Source: Enterobacter wuhouensis
Lineage (GTDB): Bacteria; Pseudomonadota; Gammaproteobacteria; Enterobacterales; Enterobacteriaceae
DNA length: 64,000 nt
Assembly (NCBI RefSeq): GCF_004331265.1
Contig: NZ_SJOO01000001.1
Coordinates: 558,001 to 622,000 of the forward strand
Direction of reading: 5' to 3'
Within the stretch, counting starts at the first letter, position 1. The number at the start of each line of letters is the position of its first letter. Of this stretch, positions 46,285 to 56,617 are shown piece after piece. The notes beneath the pieces were generated by a model, which was not told the DNA's origin, did no database searches, and worked only from the letters and a program-made list of their open reading frames with translations. The position numbers and the translations under genes are program-made.

Positions 46285-46497
46285 TTGTCCCATAAAATGA
46301 CAGGAATTGTCAAAAGCTTTGATATTCTTAGTGGTAAAGGCCTCATCATCCCATCTGATGGACGAAAAGACGTTCTGCTTCACATTTCAGCCGTTAACTC
46401 TCGCGAATCAGAATTACTCATCCCTGGAAGCCGCATAGAGTTTTGCCGGATAAACGGTCTCAGGGGGCCTGTGGCTGCGAACATTTATCTTTCCTGA
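46285..46497 (+). CDS. cspH: Cold-shock-like protein CspH
   Basis: Protein of 70 residues. [20 protein letters not shown], then [21 protein letters not shown] and [10 protein letters not shown] match E. coli CspH closely. The RNP1 aromatics are reduced ([14 protein letters not shown]), a known CspH feature, so nucleic-acid binding is probably weaker. A TTG at 46285 with AAGGAA upstream gives the CspH N-terminus; ATG 46297 is the alternative. Divergent from the CspA-family gene. Confidence 0.88.
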   Translation: MSHKMTGIVKSFDILSGKGLIIPSDGRKDVLLHISAVNSRESELLIPGSRIEFCRINGLRGPVAANIYLS

Positions 46498-46578
46498 TTT
46501 TCAGTGTGTCAAAATAGATAGATTAAAACTTAACCACATGTGGTACGGTGAAGCTCATTCATTGAAAGGTTAATGGTT

Positions 46579-46743
46579 ATGTCTGTTATCAATTACGCAA
46601 TGAAATTCTTCAGCAGTGCGTCTACTGCCACTGCAGCCTGTCCTGTTTGTGGCTTAAAATCAGTACAACCGTTGTCAAAAATCCGGCTCAACCAGACCAT
46701 GCTTTGCCCCGGATGTAAGGCTCTGTTTATCTCCCGACGCTAG
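46579..46743 (+). CDS. Zinc-ribbon microprotein
   Basis: Protein of 54 residues (54 codons plus TAG): basic N-terminus, then ACPVCGLKS and MLCPGCKALF, two CxxC knuckles for one zinc. YnfU/YmcF-like small zinc-ribbon proteins commonly follow csp genes in enterobacteria. AAAGG lies ahead of ATG 46573/46579. It sits 80 bases downstream of cspH and is probably cold-induced with it. Molecular role unknown. Confidence 0.7.
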   Translation: MSVINYAMKFFSSASTATAACPVCGLKSVQPLSKIRLNQTMLCPGCKALFISRR

Positions 46744-46898
46744 CTCGACCAAAACCGCAGAACAGAGCTCATGTCCTATACTTATGTTAGATTCCGGCAG
46801 CTGTTAAATCCCTGATGCCTGACGCCCATCCTGAGAGAACGTTTCTGAACTGATTTCGCAACTGCTCCTGCGCGCTAACGTTGCATCAGAGCAATGCT

Positions 46899-49800
46899 AT
46901 GAAAATGATCCCCAGAGCGTGGTTTAACCGCTCCCGTATAGTGATGAATGCTGCCGAAAACATAACGTTTTCGGCGAACGATCCTGCCGGTGAAAGCTCG
47001 CCGCGGTCGGAACTCTTTTCGACCGTCCAGATGGAACGCTACGGCCAGAAGCTGGCGCGGACTCATAAAGTATCACCGGATAGGCATCCTTATTATCTTC
47101 TGAAACGGCTTGGCGACAATGAGGCCGTCATTACCCAAAACTGCTATGAGCTTAACGCGGGTAAAAAGACCAGTATCATGCCCGCCGGTGAATGGCTGCT
47201 GGACAATTATTATCTGATTGAGGAACAAATCCGCACTGTCCGCCAGCATCTGCCGAAAAGCTTTGGCAAAGGTCTTCCGTCGCTTGTATCGCCGTTGAAT
47301 TGCCCACGAATTTATCATATTGCATCAGAGGCCATTGCTCACGGCGATGGCCGCTGGGATGCTGCCAGCCTGACCAGCTATCTCACTGCCTATCAACAGG
47401 TGACGCCGCTGACGCTGGGTGAAGTCTGGGCGTTACCGGGAATGCTGCGCCTTGCGCTGATTGAAAATCTTCGTCGTATCAGTATGGAAGTGATAAAAGC
47501 GCAGCAGGACAGAAACCTTGCTGATACGTGGATAACAAGGATTGTCGAATGCGCAGAGAGTGCGCCTGGTGATTTAATCATGGTGGTTGCCGATATGGCG
47601 CGCTCCCGACCTCCGTTAACCAGTGCGTTTGTCGCAGAGCTGGTGCGGCGCCTGCAGGGGCATGGCAACGCGCTGTCGTTACCTCTGACCTGGGTTGATC
47701 AGTGCCTTCGGGAACAGGGGATCACCACTGACGTTCTCATACATAGTTTCAATCAGCAACTTGCCGCCAGCCAGCTGTCCGTCAGTAACAGCATCGCGGG
47801 CCTGCGTTTATTGAGTGAAACGGACTGGGCTGATTTCACCGAAACGATAAGCGTTGTCGAACAGGCATTACGCAATGATCCTGCCGGCATCTATCCCCGG
47901 ATGCACTTCAATACCCGGGATCATTACCGGCACGTAGTTGAGGTTCTGGCCAGGGACAGCGGTCTCAGCGAGCCTGAGGTTGCTGAGAAGGTGCTGGCGC
48001 TTTCAGAGGAAAAAGCGCCCGATACACCGGAACATCATGTTGGTTATTATCTTGCGGGCGAAGGTCGACAGGCGCTGGATATTCATCTCCTGGCAGACGC
48101 CTCAAGGCTCATACGCTTGCGGCACAGTTTCAACAGAATAACCCTGCTGTCATGGCTTGGAAGCCTGGCGTTGCTGACAACCGCAGCGACCGCAGCAATA
48201 TTGCACGAAACCGCCATGCAGGGCGCAGACTGGCTATTGATCGCGGTGATATTACCTCTGATTATCGCATTAACTCAGTTAATGAGCGATTTGCTCAGTG
48301 ATGCAACCACCCGTTTTCGCGTTCCTCGACCCTTGCCGGGGATGGATTTTTCAGCCGGTATTCCCGCTGACAGTGCCACCATGTTAGTCATTCCCTGCAT
48401 GTTGACCAGCCACGAAAGTTTCAGCCAGCTCCTCACCAGTCTTGAAGTCTGCTGGTTGGGGAATGAAAACGAAAATCTCAGGTTCGCGCTGCTCACTGAT
48501 TTTGCTGATTCTGAAAATGAACCCTCGCCGGAAAGTCACGCGCTGCTCAGACAGGCTATCGCCGATACGCAGGCGCTTAATCGCCGCTACCCCTCCGGCC
48601 GACCACGTTTTTATCTGTTACATCGCCAGCCTGAATGGAACCCCTCGGAAGGAGCGTGGATGGGCTATGAACGCAAGCGGGGAAAACTGGCGTTACTGAA
48701 CAGCTGGTTGCGCAATCCCGGAACGCAATTCGTCAGCGTTGCAGAGATGCCTGCCCACCTTTTACCGGGTCACATAAAATACGTCATTACCCTGGACAGC
48801 GATACGGTACTCCCGCGCGATACGGCACACAAACTCGTCGCGACGATGGCGCATCCGCTGAATACGCCTGAGTATGATCCGGTACGCCAGAGGGTTGTCA
48901 AAGGATTCGGTATTTTACAGCCCGGTCTTGCGGAGGAGATACCACGCAACGGTCAGGGGCGTTACGCAGCCCTGCGCAGCAGCGTACCGGGCAATAACCC
49001 TTATTCGATGATGTCTTCGGATATTTATCAGGATCTCTTTGGGGAAGGCTCGTTTGTGGGCAAAGGGATTTACGATGTTGATATTTTTATGCAGGCCACT
49101 ACCAACATCTGCCCGGAAAATCTGGTACTCAGCCACGATCTGCTTGAAGGATGCTATGCACGTTCGGGTCTGCTGAGCGAGGTGTTACTGTACGAACAGT
49201 ACCCTAATAATTATCTGTCGGATGTTGCACGACGTTCACGCTGGATCCGGGGTGACTGGCAACTGCTTAACTGGCTAAAACCACGCGTCAGAAAAACCGA
49301 TGGAACCCGGGTCAGGAATCCGCTGACCGCGCTTTCTTACTGGAAATTACTCGATAATCTACGTCGCAGTCTGGTCGCCCCCTCCTTACTGATATTGCTG
49401 TTCTTCGCTCTGCTTTGGGTACCCAACCCGGTTTACTGGCTGGGCATACTGTTGCTGATATGGCTGTTGCCAGCCATCCTCTGCATCAGCCACGACCTTC
49501 TGCATAAACCTCTGCGTCGCCGCGTGAAGCCGCATCTGTTAATGGTGGGGGCGGGCGCGCTAAAGCGTCTGTCAGGTATCAGCCTTAATTTTGCGATACT
49601 GCCGCACGAAGCCGGATATTCGCTGAAAGCGATCGCCGTGACGCTATGGCGACTGGGGTTAAGCAGGCGTCACCTCAGCCAGTGGGTCAGCCACAGCCAG
49701 GACAGCAGTCAGGCCAGACCCACTGTTGCACGTTTTTATCAGGCGATGTGGCTGAACGTTGCCGGTGGCGTGGCGCTGACAATACTGACCGGACAATTTG

Positions 49801-52800
49801 CCCCGCAGCTGCTGGGGATTGCGTTACCGATCAGTTTGGTATGGTGTGTGGCACCGCTGCTGATGAGCTGGCTGAGTCGCCAGCCCGTGCGTAAGGTTTT
49901 TTCGCCTAATCAGGAACAAAAACAGCTGTTACGCCAGACAAGCCGTGAAATCTGGGCTTTTTTTGAAACATTTGCCACAGCAAAAGAGAACTGGCTTCCG
50001 CCTGATAATTATCAGGAAATACCACAACCGACGGTGGCACACCGAACTTCTCCTACCAATATTGGTCTTTCACTTATGGCTAACCTGACGGCATGGGACT
50101 TTGGCTACCTGCCTGGCGGAGAGGTGCTCCGGCGCGTGTCGCTCACGCTCGACACGATGGATAAAATGGAGCACTACCGGGGCCATCTCTACAACTGGTA
50201 TGACACCCGTACGCTGGCCCCCCTAAGTCCACGCTATATCTCCAGCGTCGACAGCGGCAATATGGCCGGGCATTTATTGACCCTTCGTGCAGGCCTGTCC
50301 GCCATGCGTCATCAGCCTGTTTTAAGCAACCAACAGATACTGGCAGGACTGAACGATACGCTGGATATTCTGGAAAAACAGTGGGGTAAGAACCCACCTG
50401 ACAGCCTGAGACTGCTGCGCAAGCATTGCCTGAACGCGGTGTCGCTCTCTCCGCAGGCGCTTTTCAGCGAACTGAAAAGCATGCGCACCCAGTGCAACCA
50501 TCTGACCAGCGCATGTCATCAGGGATCTCCTCTTCAGATGCGCTGGGCTGGACATCTGGAGCATCAACTGGTTCAGCTTTGCCATGAGTGGTCTCTGTTG
50601 CTTGGCTGGTTGCCTGCATCCTGGAATGAACAGACGCTGCCGACGCTGAGCGAGCTTGCCCGTCCGACATTAACCGGTACAGGAACGCCTCCGGCGTCAG
50701 TGGCGGAGCAGGCCCGAATGCGACTCAATATTATCACCGAGCTGGAACAGCGGCTGGATGAGCATGCCCGGATGGATTTCGCCTTTCTGTACAGTGAAGC
50801 AACCAGTCTGCTCAGCGTCGGTTATAACTGTGACACCAATATGCCTGACAAAAGCCACTACGATCTCCTGCCGTCTGAAATCCGCCTGACCAGTTTTCTT
50901 GCCATTGCGACTAATCAGCTGCCTCTTAAAAGCTGGTACGCGCTGGGTCGATTGTTTACCACGATTGATAATGAAACTGCCCTGATGTCATGGAGCGGAT
51001 CCATGTTTGAATATCTGATGCCAAATCTGGTGATGCCCACCTGGCCCGGCAGCCTGCTCGATGAAATGAGTCAGTCGGCGGTTATGCGCCAGATTCATTG
51101 GGGGAAAGAACGCGGGGTACCATGGGGTGTTTCAGAGTCTGGCTATCATGCTTTTGATGTTCAGCATAATTATCAGTATCAGGCATTTGGCGTACCGGGG
51201 CTCGGTCTACGCAGGGGACTTGCCGATGACATGGTTGTTGCTCCTTACGCCACGCTGCTGGCGCTGATGGTTTCCCCACAGAGAGCCTGTGAAAACCTGT
51301 TCAGGCTGCAAAAAAATGGTGCACGCGGAGAATACGGCTTTTATGAAGCGCTGGACTATACCCCCTCACGTCTTGCAACCGGTCAGCTCTATGCGGTGGT
51401 ACAGTCCTGGATGGCGCATCACCAGGGTATGGCATTTCAGGCGCTGGCTCATGTGCTGCTTGACGCCCCCATGACTGAACGCTTTATGTCCAGCACGGTA
51501 TTCCGGTCAGCGAGTCTGCTGTTACAGGAGCGCGTGCCGGATGCGGTCGATCTGTACAGTCCGCGCCGTCATTTTGAATCTCATGAGGGCATGGTCAAAC
51601 CCGTTCGCTATGAACCCCGTATTTTCTATAGCGTGGATACCCCCTCCCCGGATATTCAACTCCTGTCCAACGGCCATTATCATCTGATGTTGACCGCGGG
51701 CGGCGGTGGTTACAGTCGCTGGAATGATATTGCACTAACGCGCTGGCGCAGTGATACCACCCGTGATAACTGGGGAGCATTCTGCTACATCCGCGATACC
51801 CAGACGGGAGATGTGTGGAGCAATACTTGGCAACCAACAGGCTACACCAGCGGACAAGACGAGGAAGTGTTGTTCACCGATGCGGGGGCAGAATTCAGAC
51901 GCAGCTTAGGGGGACTCAGCGTCAAAACTCAGGTGGTGATCTCTCCGGAGGATGATGTTGAATTGCGACGGCTCACACTGATTCATCGTGGTCGTAAGCC
52001 TCGCTCTCTGGAGCTGACAACCTATGCTGAAGTGGTACTGGCACCTGATGCCAGCGATCTGGCACACCCGGCATTCAGCAATTTGTTTATTCAGACTGAG
52101 CTGGCTCCTGAGCGTGACGCTATTCTTTGCCACCGGCGCCCGCGCTCACCGGATGAACCGGGCCCTTGCCTGTTTCACATGATGGTGGTGCACGGCGATA
52201 ACCGACATAACGTGTCGTTTGAAACGGACAGGGCAAGGTTTATTGGACGTGGCAGAAACCCTGCGAATGCACAGGCAATAGAGACGGGAGGGATGCTAGG
52301 CAACACGTCGGGCTCGGTGCTGGATCCGATACTGGCAATTCGCAACGCCATCATTCTGCAGCCAGGGCAGCCGGTTACGATTGATATCATTTATGGCATC
52401 AGCGAGACCCGTCAGCAGAGCCTGGCGTTGCTGGAGAAATATCGCGATTACCCTATCGCCGATCGCGTCTTTGAACTGGCCTGGTCTCACAGTCTGGTGG
52501 TATTGCGCCAGATGAACGCCAGTGAAGATGATGCCACGTTGTTCAATAGTCTCGCCAGCGCTGTGCTTTACCCTGTCCAGGAGCTGCGCGCCGAAGGCCA
52601 GGCGATCGGCCGCAACCGGCGTGGCCAGTCCGGACTGTGGGGCTGGGCAATTTCAGGGGATCTGCCGATAGTGCTGCTGAGTATAACCAGCGAGGAAAGT
52701 ATCACCTCAGTGACCACACTGATTCAGGCACACCGTTACTGGAGACAGAAAGGGCTGGATGTTGATTTAGTTATCCTGAATAACAGCCCCGGCGGCTACC

Positions 52801-55481
52801 AGCAGGGATTACAAAATCAGATTATGGAGTTAATTTATGCCGGGTCTGAAGCCAGTCTGCTGGATAAAAAGGGCGGGCTTTTTGTCCGCAACGGTGAGCA
52901 TCTCTCCGCTGAGGATAAGTTGCTTTTGATGAGCGTGGCCTGTCTTTATCTTGATGACCGCGCAGGGGGTATTAATGAGCAGCTTAACCAGCGTATTCAT
53001 ACCCTGAAATCGCCGGCAAGGGCATTCATTCCGCGTGCTGTGCGCGAGCGTAATCAACATACGGACTGGAGCCCTGATACCAGTCAGTTATGCCATTTCA
53101 ATGGGTACGGTGGATTTTCTCAGGATGGGCGGGAGTATCAGATCGTCCTTCGGGAAAATGCGCTTACACCGGCTCCCTGGTCGAACATACTGGCAAATTC
53201 TCGTTTTGGCAGTGTGATCTCAGAGGCAGGGCAGGCCTATACCTGGTATGAGAATGCCCATGAATACCGGTTGACGCCGTGGGAGAACGATCCGGTGAGC
53301 GATCGCAGCGGCGAGGCATTTTACCTGCGCGATGAAGAGAGCGGGGAGTGCTGGTCGCCGACGGCTTTACCTGTTCGCGGACACGGTGATTACCTGACCC
53401 GCCATGGTTTTGGCTACAGCGTTTTTGCCCATCGTGAGAGTGGTATAGACAGCGAGTTGACGGTCCTGGTTGCTGAAGAAGATCCGGTTAAACTGGTGCT
53501 CCTGACGCTCAGTAACTCTTCGGGACGGACACGTCAACTTTCCGTCACAGGCTATGTAGAGTGGACGCTCGGAGAAACACGAACGCGCTCAGCCCCTCAC
53601 ATTGTGACACATGTGGCCAGAACGCCCGGCGGCTGCGGGATACTTGCGAATAACTTTTATGGTGATAATGGTGGCGGCCGAACTGCATTTTTTGCCGTCA
53701 GCGGTAATGACTGTTCTCTGACAGGGGACCGCCGGGAGTTTATTGGCCGTAATGGTTCCCTTCACGCCCCTTCGGCTATGAAACTGCAAAAGCTTTCTGG
53801 TAAGACGGGGGCCGGTCTGGATCCCTGCGGAGCGGTGCAATCGGCGGTTACATTAATTGACGGGGACCAGAGGACGTTTATTTTTATCCTCGGCGCAGAG
53901 GAGAATGATGTCTGTGCTCAGGAGACGCTGGCCCGCTACATGAACGAGGATACGGTCCGCCAGGAGCTGAACCGGATTCATAATCACTGGCACAATGTTC
54001 TCGATAAAATCGTAGTTAACACCCCCGACACGTCCGTAAATTTACTGGTTAATGGTTGGCTGCTTTATCAGACGGTCGCCTGCCGTCTTATGGCCCGGAG
54101 TGGCTACTATCAGTCTGGCGGTGCATTTGGTTTTCGCGATCAGCTGCAGGATACGCTGGCTCTGAGCCACGCTGCTCCGGACCGGATGCGTGAACAGATA
54201 ATACTCTGTGCATCACGGCAGTTTATCGAGGGGGATGTGCAGCACTGGTGGCACCCGCCACACGGCAACGGTGTGCGTACCCGCTGTTCCGATGACTATC
54301 TTTGGCTGCCGCTTGCTGTTTGCCACTATGTTGAAACGACGGGGGATATGGATGCACTGGAAATACGCATTCCTTATCTGGAAGGACGCTCGCTTCAGCT
54401 TGGTGAAGAGTCTGTCTATGACACGCCGGTCATCAGCGGCACCGAAGAGACACTCTGGTTACACTGCGTCAAAGCTATTCACTATGGACTTCGCTTCGGG
54501 GAGCATGGCCTGCCGCTGATGGGGGCTGGTGACTGGAATGACGGGATGAACCGGGTGGGTATCGAAGGCAAAGGTGAAAGCGTCTGGCTGGGCTTCTTCC
54601 TGTACGACATTTTGCAGCGGTTTGCAGCGCTGGCGGAGCACAGGCTGGATGAAAGCGTCGCCGCGATGTGCCGTTCACAGGCTCTGCGCCTGCAAAGTAA
54701 TCTCGAAGCCCACGCCTGGGATGGGGAATGGTACCGGCGCGGGTATTTTGACGATGGTACTCCCCTGGGATCGAAAACCTCACAGGACTGCCGGATTGAT
54801 GCGATTGCGCAGAGCTGGTCTGTATTGTCCGGCGCCGCGAGCCCGGGACGGTGCGCAAAGGCCATGCAGGCGCTGGATAAGCACCTTGTGGATAACGAAG
54901 GAGGGCTGATCAAACTGTTAACGCCTCCTTTCGACGGACACGGTCCAAATCCGGGCTACATACAGGGGTACCTGCCCGGCGTGCGGGAAAACGGAGGGCA
55001 GTATACGCATGGCGCCATCTGGGCAGTGATGGCCTTTGCCCGAATGGGGAATGCCGAACGAGCCTGGCAACTCTGGTCAATGCTCAGCCCTATAAATCAT
55101 ACCCTGAATGCGGACTCTGTCGGGATTTATAAAGCTGAGCCTTATGTCATGAGTGCTGATGTCTACAGTGTCGCTCCCCATACCGGACGTGCAGGGTGGA
55201 GCTGGTATACCGGTTCTGCAGCCTGGGCCTGGCGTTTACTTACCGAGGGATTACTGGGGATAAAACGTTCCGGCACTGACTTTAGTGTTCATGCCAGGTT
55301 ACCGGATGAGTGGTCCTCTTTTTCTATGGCATATCAATATGGTGAAAGCCATTATCAGATTAGTGTTTCACGCGGCGATGCAGAATATTGCGTGACGCTG
55401 GATGGTGTTCTCCTCCCTGATGACAGAATACCGCTGAAGGATGATGGACAAAACCATACGGTTGAGATCATTCAGAACTGA
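46899..55481 (+). CDS. ndvB: Cyclic beta-1,2-glucan synthase, NdvB type
   Basis: Very large membrane enzyme of about 2860 residues. Order: helical N-terminal region; membrane helices near 414-467; GT84 glycosyltransferase with YVITLDSDTVLPRD near 627 and RRSRWIRGDWQ near 777; membrane helices near 827-867 and 947-990; glycoamylase-like domain with GVSESGYHAFD near 1407 and SWMAHHQGMAFQAL near 1510; two beta-sandwich repeats; and a GH94 phosphorylase domain with MGAGDWNDGMNR near 2540 and GGQYTHGAIWAV near 2700. It initiates, elongates, trims and cyclises periplasmic glucan. Start is uncertain: TTG 46881, ATG 46899 and ATG 46905 are in frame. Common in Rhizobiales and Brucella; unusual cargo in an enterobacterial island. 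Confidence 0.9.
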   Translation: MKMIPRAWFNRSRIVMNAAENITFSANDPAGESSPRSELFSTVQMERYGQKLARTHKVSPDRHPYYLLKRLGDNEAVITQNCYELNAGKKTSIMPAGEWLLDNYYLIEEQIRTVRQHLPKSFGKGLPSLVSPLNCPRIYHIASEAIAHGDGRWDAASLTSYLTAYQQVTPLTLGEVWALPGMLRLALIENLRRISMEVIKAQQDRNLADTWITRIVECAESAPGDLIMVVADMARSRPPLTSAFVAELVRRLQGHGNALSLPLTWVDQCLREQGITTDVLIHSFNQQLAASQLSVSNSIAGLRLLSETDWADFTETISVVEQALRNDPAGIYPRMHFNTRDHYRHVVEVLARDSGLSEPEVAEKVLALSEEKAPDTPEHHVGYYLAGEGRQALDIHLLADASRLIRLRHSFNRITLLSWLGSLALLTTAATAAILHETAMQGADWLLIAVILPLIIALTQLMSDLLSDATTRFRVPRPLPGMDFSAGIPADSATMLVIPCMLTSHESFSQLLTSLEVCWLGNENENLRFALLTDFADSENEPSPESHALLRQAIADTQALNRRYPSGRPRFYLLHRQPEWNPSEGAWMGYERKRGKLALLNSWLRNPGTQFVSVAEMPAHLLPGHIKYVITLDSDTVLPRDTAHKLVATMAHPLNTPEYDPVRQRVVKGFGILQPGLAEEIPRNGQGRYAALRSSVPGNNPYSMMSSDIYQDLFGEGSFVGKGIYDVDIFMQATTNICPENLVLSHDLLEGCYARSGLLSEVLLYEQYPNNYLSDVARRSRWIRGDWQLLNWLKPRVRKTDGTRVRNPLTALSYWKLLDNLRRSLVAPSLLILLFFALLWVPNPVYWLGILLLIWLLPAILCISHDLLHKPLRRRVKPHLLMVGAGALKRLSGISLNFAILPHEAGYSLKAIAVTLWRLGLSRRHLSQWVSHSQDSSQARPTVARFYQAMWLNVAGGVALTILTGQFAPQLLGIALPISLVWCVAPLLMSWLSRQPVRKVFSPNQEQKQLLRQTSREIWAFFETFATAKENWLPPDNYQEIPQPTVAHRTSPTNIGLSLMANLTAWDFGYLPGGEVLRRVSLTLDTMDKMEHYRGHLYNWYDTRTLAPLSPRYISSVDSGNMAGHLLTLRAGLSAMRHQPVLSNQQILAGLNDTLDILEKQWGKNPPDSLRLLRKHCLNAVSLSPQALFSELKSMRTQCNHLTSACHQGSPLQMRWAGHLEHQLVQLCHEWSLLLGWLPASWNEQTLPTLSELARPTLTGTGTPPASVAEQARMRLNIITELEQRLDEHARMDFAFLYSEATSLLSVGYNCDTNMPDKSHYDLLPSEIRLTSFLAIATNQLPLKSWYALGRLFTTIDNETALMSWSGSMFEYLMPNLVMPTWPGSLLDEMSQSAVMRQIHWGKERGVPWGVSESGYHAFDVQHNYQYQAFGVPGLGLRRGLADDMVVAPYATLLALMVSPQRACENLFRLQKNGARGEYGFYEALDYTPSRLATGQLYAVVQSWMAHHQGMAFQALAHVLLDAPMTERFMSSTVFRSASLLLQERVPDAVDLYSPRRHFESHEGMVKPVRYEPRIFYSVDTPSPDIQLLSNGHYHLMLTAGGGGYSRWNDIALTRWRSDTTRDNWGAFCYIRDTQTGDVWSNTWQPTGYTSGQDEEVLFTDAGAEFRRSLGGLSVKTQVVISPEDDVELRRLTLIHRGRKPRSLELTTYAEVVLAPDASDLAHPAFSNLFIQTELAPERDAILCHRRPRSPDEPGPCLFHMMVVHGDNRHNVSFETDRARFIGRGRNPANAQAIETGGMLGNTSGSVLDPILAIRNAIILQPGQPVTIDIIYGISETRQQSLALLEKYRDYPIADRVFELAWSHSLVVLRQMNASEDDATLFNSLASAVLYPVQELRAEGQAIGRNRRGQSGLWGWAISGDLPIVLLSITSEESITSVTTLIQAHRYWRQKGLDVDLVILNNSPGGYQQGLQNQIMELIYAGSEASLLDKKGGLFVRNGEHLSAEDKLLLMSVACLYLDDRAGGINEQLNQRIHTLKSPARAFIPRAVRERNQHTDWSPDTSQLCHFNGYGGFSQDGREYQIVLRENALTPAPWSNILANSRFGSVISEAGQAYTWYENAHEYRLTPWENDPVSDRSGEAFYLRDEESGECWSPTALPVRGHGDYLTRHGFGYSVFAHRESGIDSELTVLVAEEDPVKLVLLTLSNSSGRTRQLSVTGYVEWTLGETRTRSAPHIVTHVARTPGGCGILANNFYGDNGGGRTAFFAVSGNDCSLTGDRREFIGRNGSLHAPSAMKLQKLSGKTGAGLDPCGAVQSAVTLIDGDQRTFIFILGAEENDVCAQETLARYMNEDTVRQELNRIHNHWHNVLDKIVVNTPDTSVNLLVNGWLLYQTVACRLMARSGYYQSGGAFGFRDQLQDTLALSHAAPDRMREQIILCASRQFIEGDVQHWWHPPHGNGVRTRCSDDYLWLPLAVCHYVETTGDMDALEIRIPYLEGRSLQLGEESVYDTPVISGTEETLWLHCVKAIHYGLRFGEHGLPLMGAGDWNDGMNRVGIEGKGESVWLGFFLYDILQRFAALAEHRLDESVAAMCRSQALRLQSNLEAHAWDGEWYRRGYFDDGTPLGSKTSQDCRIDAIAQSWSVLSGAASPGRCAKAMQALDKHLVDNEGGLIKLLTPPFDGHGPNPGYIQGYLPGVRENGGQYTHGAIWAVMAFARMGNAERAWQLWSMLSPINHTLNADSVGIYKAEPYVMSADVYSVAPHTGRAGWSWYTGSAAWAWRLLTEGLLGIKRSGTDFSVHARLPDEWSSFSMAYQYGESHYQISVSRGDAEYCVTLDGVLLPDDRIPLKDDGQNHTVEIIQN

Positions 55482-55497
55482 CACTTATCCCGGAGGT

Positions 55498-55520
55498 GCA
55501 TTAACGTCTGCCGTTAATGC
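55498..55520. terminator. Hairpin between ndvB and YmgB-like gene
   Basis: GCATTAACG, TCTGC, CGTTAATGC: a 9-bp perfect stem between the convergent ends; it includes the stop codon of the minus-strand gene. Confidence 0.5.
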
Positions 55521-55734
55521 GCTGATTATCCCTGAGAACATCAATCGCAGTCTGCATGGCGATTTTGTCATCCCGCCTTTTTTGTTTGTCCTGTATGACC
55601 TGAAGGTATTCCAGCAAGGTGCGGGTATTAATCGGTCGGCCCTGTTTACCCACAGCCAGCACGGCTTCTCCAAGAATAATTTTCACAGGCGGTAATTGTG
55701 CCGGATACCAGTCAAGGGTGTCTTCTGATTTCAT
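55501..55734 (-). CDS. YmgB/AriR-like small regulator
   Basis: Protein of 77 residues from ATG 55734 (up to 103 if GTG 55812 is used). The segment VKIILGEAVLAVGKQGRPIN followed by TRTLLEYLQ resembles the YmgB/AriR/YcgZ family of small helical connector proteins that act on Rcs signalling and biofilm formation and are cold- and light-regulated in E. coli. Similarity was judged by eye and is moderate. No strong RBS. Convergent with ndvB. Confidence 0.5.
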   Translation of the reverse strand: MKSEDTLDWYPAQLPPVKIILGEAVLAVGKQGRPINTRTLLEYLQVIQDKQKRRDDKIAMQTAIDVLRDNQRINGRR

Positions 55735-55887
55735 CTTAAATTTCTCACGGAAGGGTAGTGTATCATAAATAAGACGTTCAATTTTCAATATCTGATATCC
55801 TGATTCAGACACAATTTAACATAACTTATGCCAGTTATTTTTATATTAAAGCGTATAATAATTACTGTATTCCTCAGAGAATTATTT

Positions 55888-56064
55888 ATGTCTTATACAA
55901 ATGGGCTCAGGTATTTTAAAGAAAGACCGGTTCATGTTGCCTGCCCGGTATGTGCACACAGAGCCGATCAGAAAGCAGGTAAACTAAGAAAAGATGCGGT
56001 TCTTGAGTGCCCTGCCTGCGGACTGTTGTTCAGACCTTCAGAATGCTGGTGTATCGGCGGCTGA
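55888..56064 (+). CDS. Second zinc-ribbon microprotein
   Basis: Protein of 58 residues, MSYTNGLRYFKERPVHVACP then VCAHRADQKAGKLRKDAVLE and CPACGLLFRPSECWC. Two CxxC knuckles spaced like the protein at 46579, plus a C-terminal CWC. ATG 55888 follows CAGAGAATT. YnfU-like. The two zinc-ribbon genes flank ndvB on the same strand and may be cold-inducible paralogues. Confidence 0.65.
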   Translation: MSYTNGLRYFKERPVHVACPVCAHRADQKAGKLRKDAVLECPACGLLFRPSECWCIGG

Positions 56065-56182
56065 TCAGCTTCTGCCACTTAACGTCAGTGATGTCGGAAA
56101 ATGACAACATTCCTCCTGTACTGCTGTTGTCGAGGGTATGATAATGAAATCTAAAAAATCTGTTTTTATTGAAGGGCATATC

Positions 56183-56416
56183 ATGTCGAACAGCTGTCAC
56201 GGACAGCCTGGCCAACCTTTCTGTATTCACCGGGTCAGGTTTAGTAATGGTAAATATGCGATTATTCGGGTGGCATCCGGGATATGTTTCAAACCAGGCG
56301 AAATTATTCAACGAAACGATTGTGAGTGGTTTTATAAACTTACCAAAATTCGGCTTCTTTCTTTTGAGTACCTTGATGATGATGAATCAAGAAGACAATT
56401 CCTTGAGTATCAATGA
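56183..56416 (+). CDS. Small hypothetical protein
   Basis: Protein of 77 residues. ATG 56183 has GAAGGGCATATC upstream; a longer form from 56138 is possible. MSNSCHGQPGQPFCIHRVRF then GKYAIIRVASGICFKPGEII suggests a small beta-rich fold with three Cys in the first 40 residues. Not recognised. Same direction as the zinc-ribbon gene before it and lpxP after it. Confidence 0.55.
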   Translation: MSNSCHGQPGQPFCIHRVRFSNGKYAIIRVASGICFKPGEIIQRNDCEWFYKLTKIRLLSFEYLDDDESRRQFLEYQ

Positions 56417-56617
56417 TAAAATCATGGGTTTATAACAGAATAAATTTGCTGACTTACAATTCACCCCTGGCTCTTTAAATTATTCACCAGTCATTGGGGA
56501 ATATTTTTTCCTGAATTTAGATGAATTAAATTATCTAAAACAAAATGTATCGCTAAAGACGAATTGCCTCATTGTTTTCCTTTTGCGTTATAACCTTCAT
56601 TAGCATTAAGGAAATTT

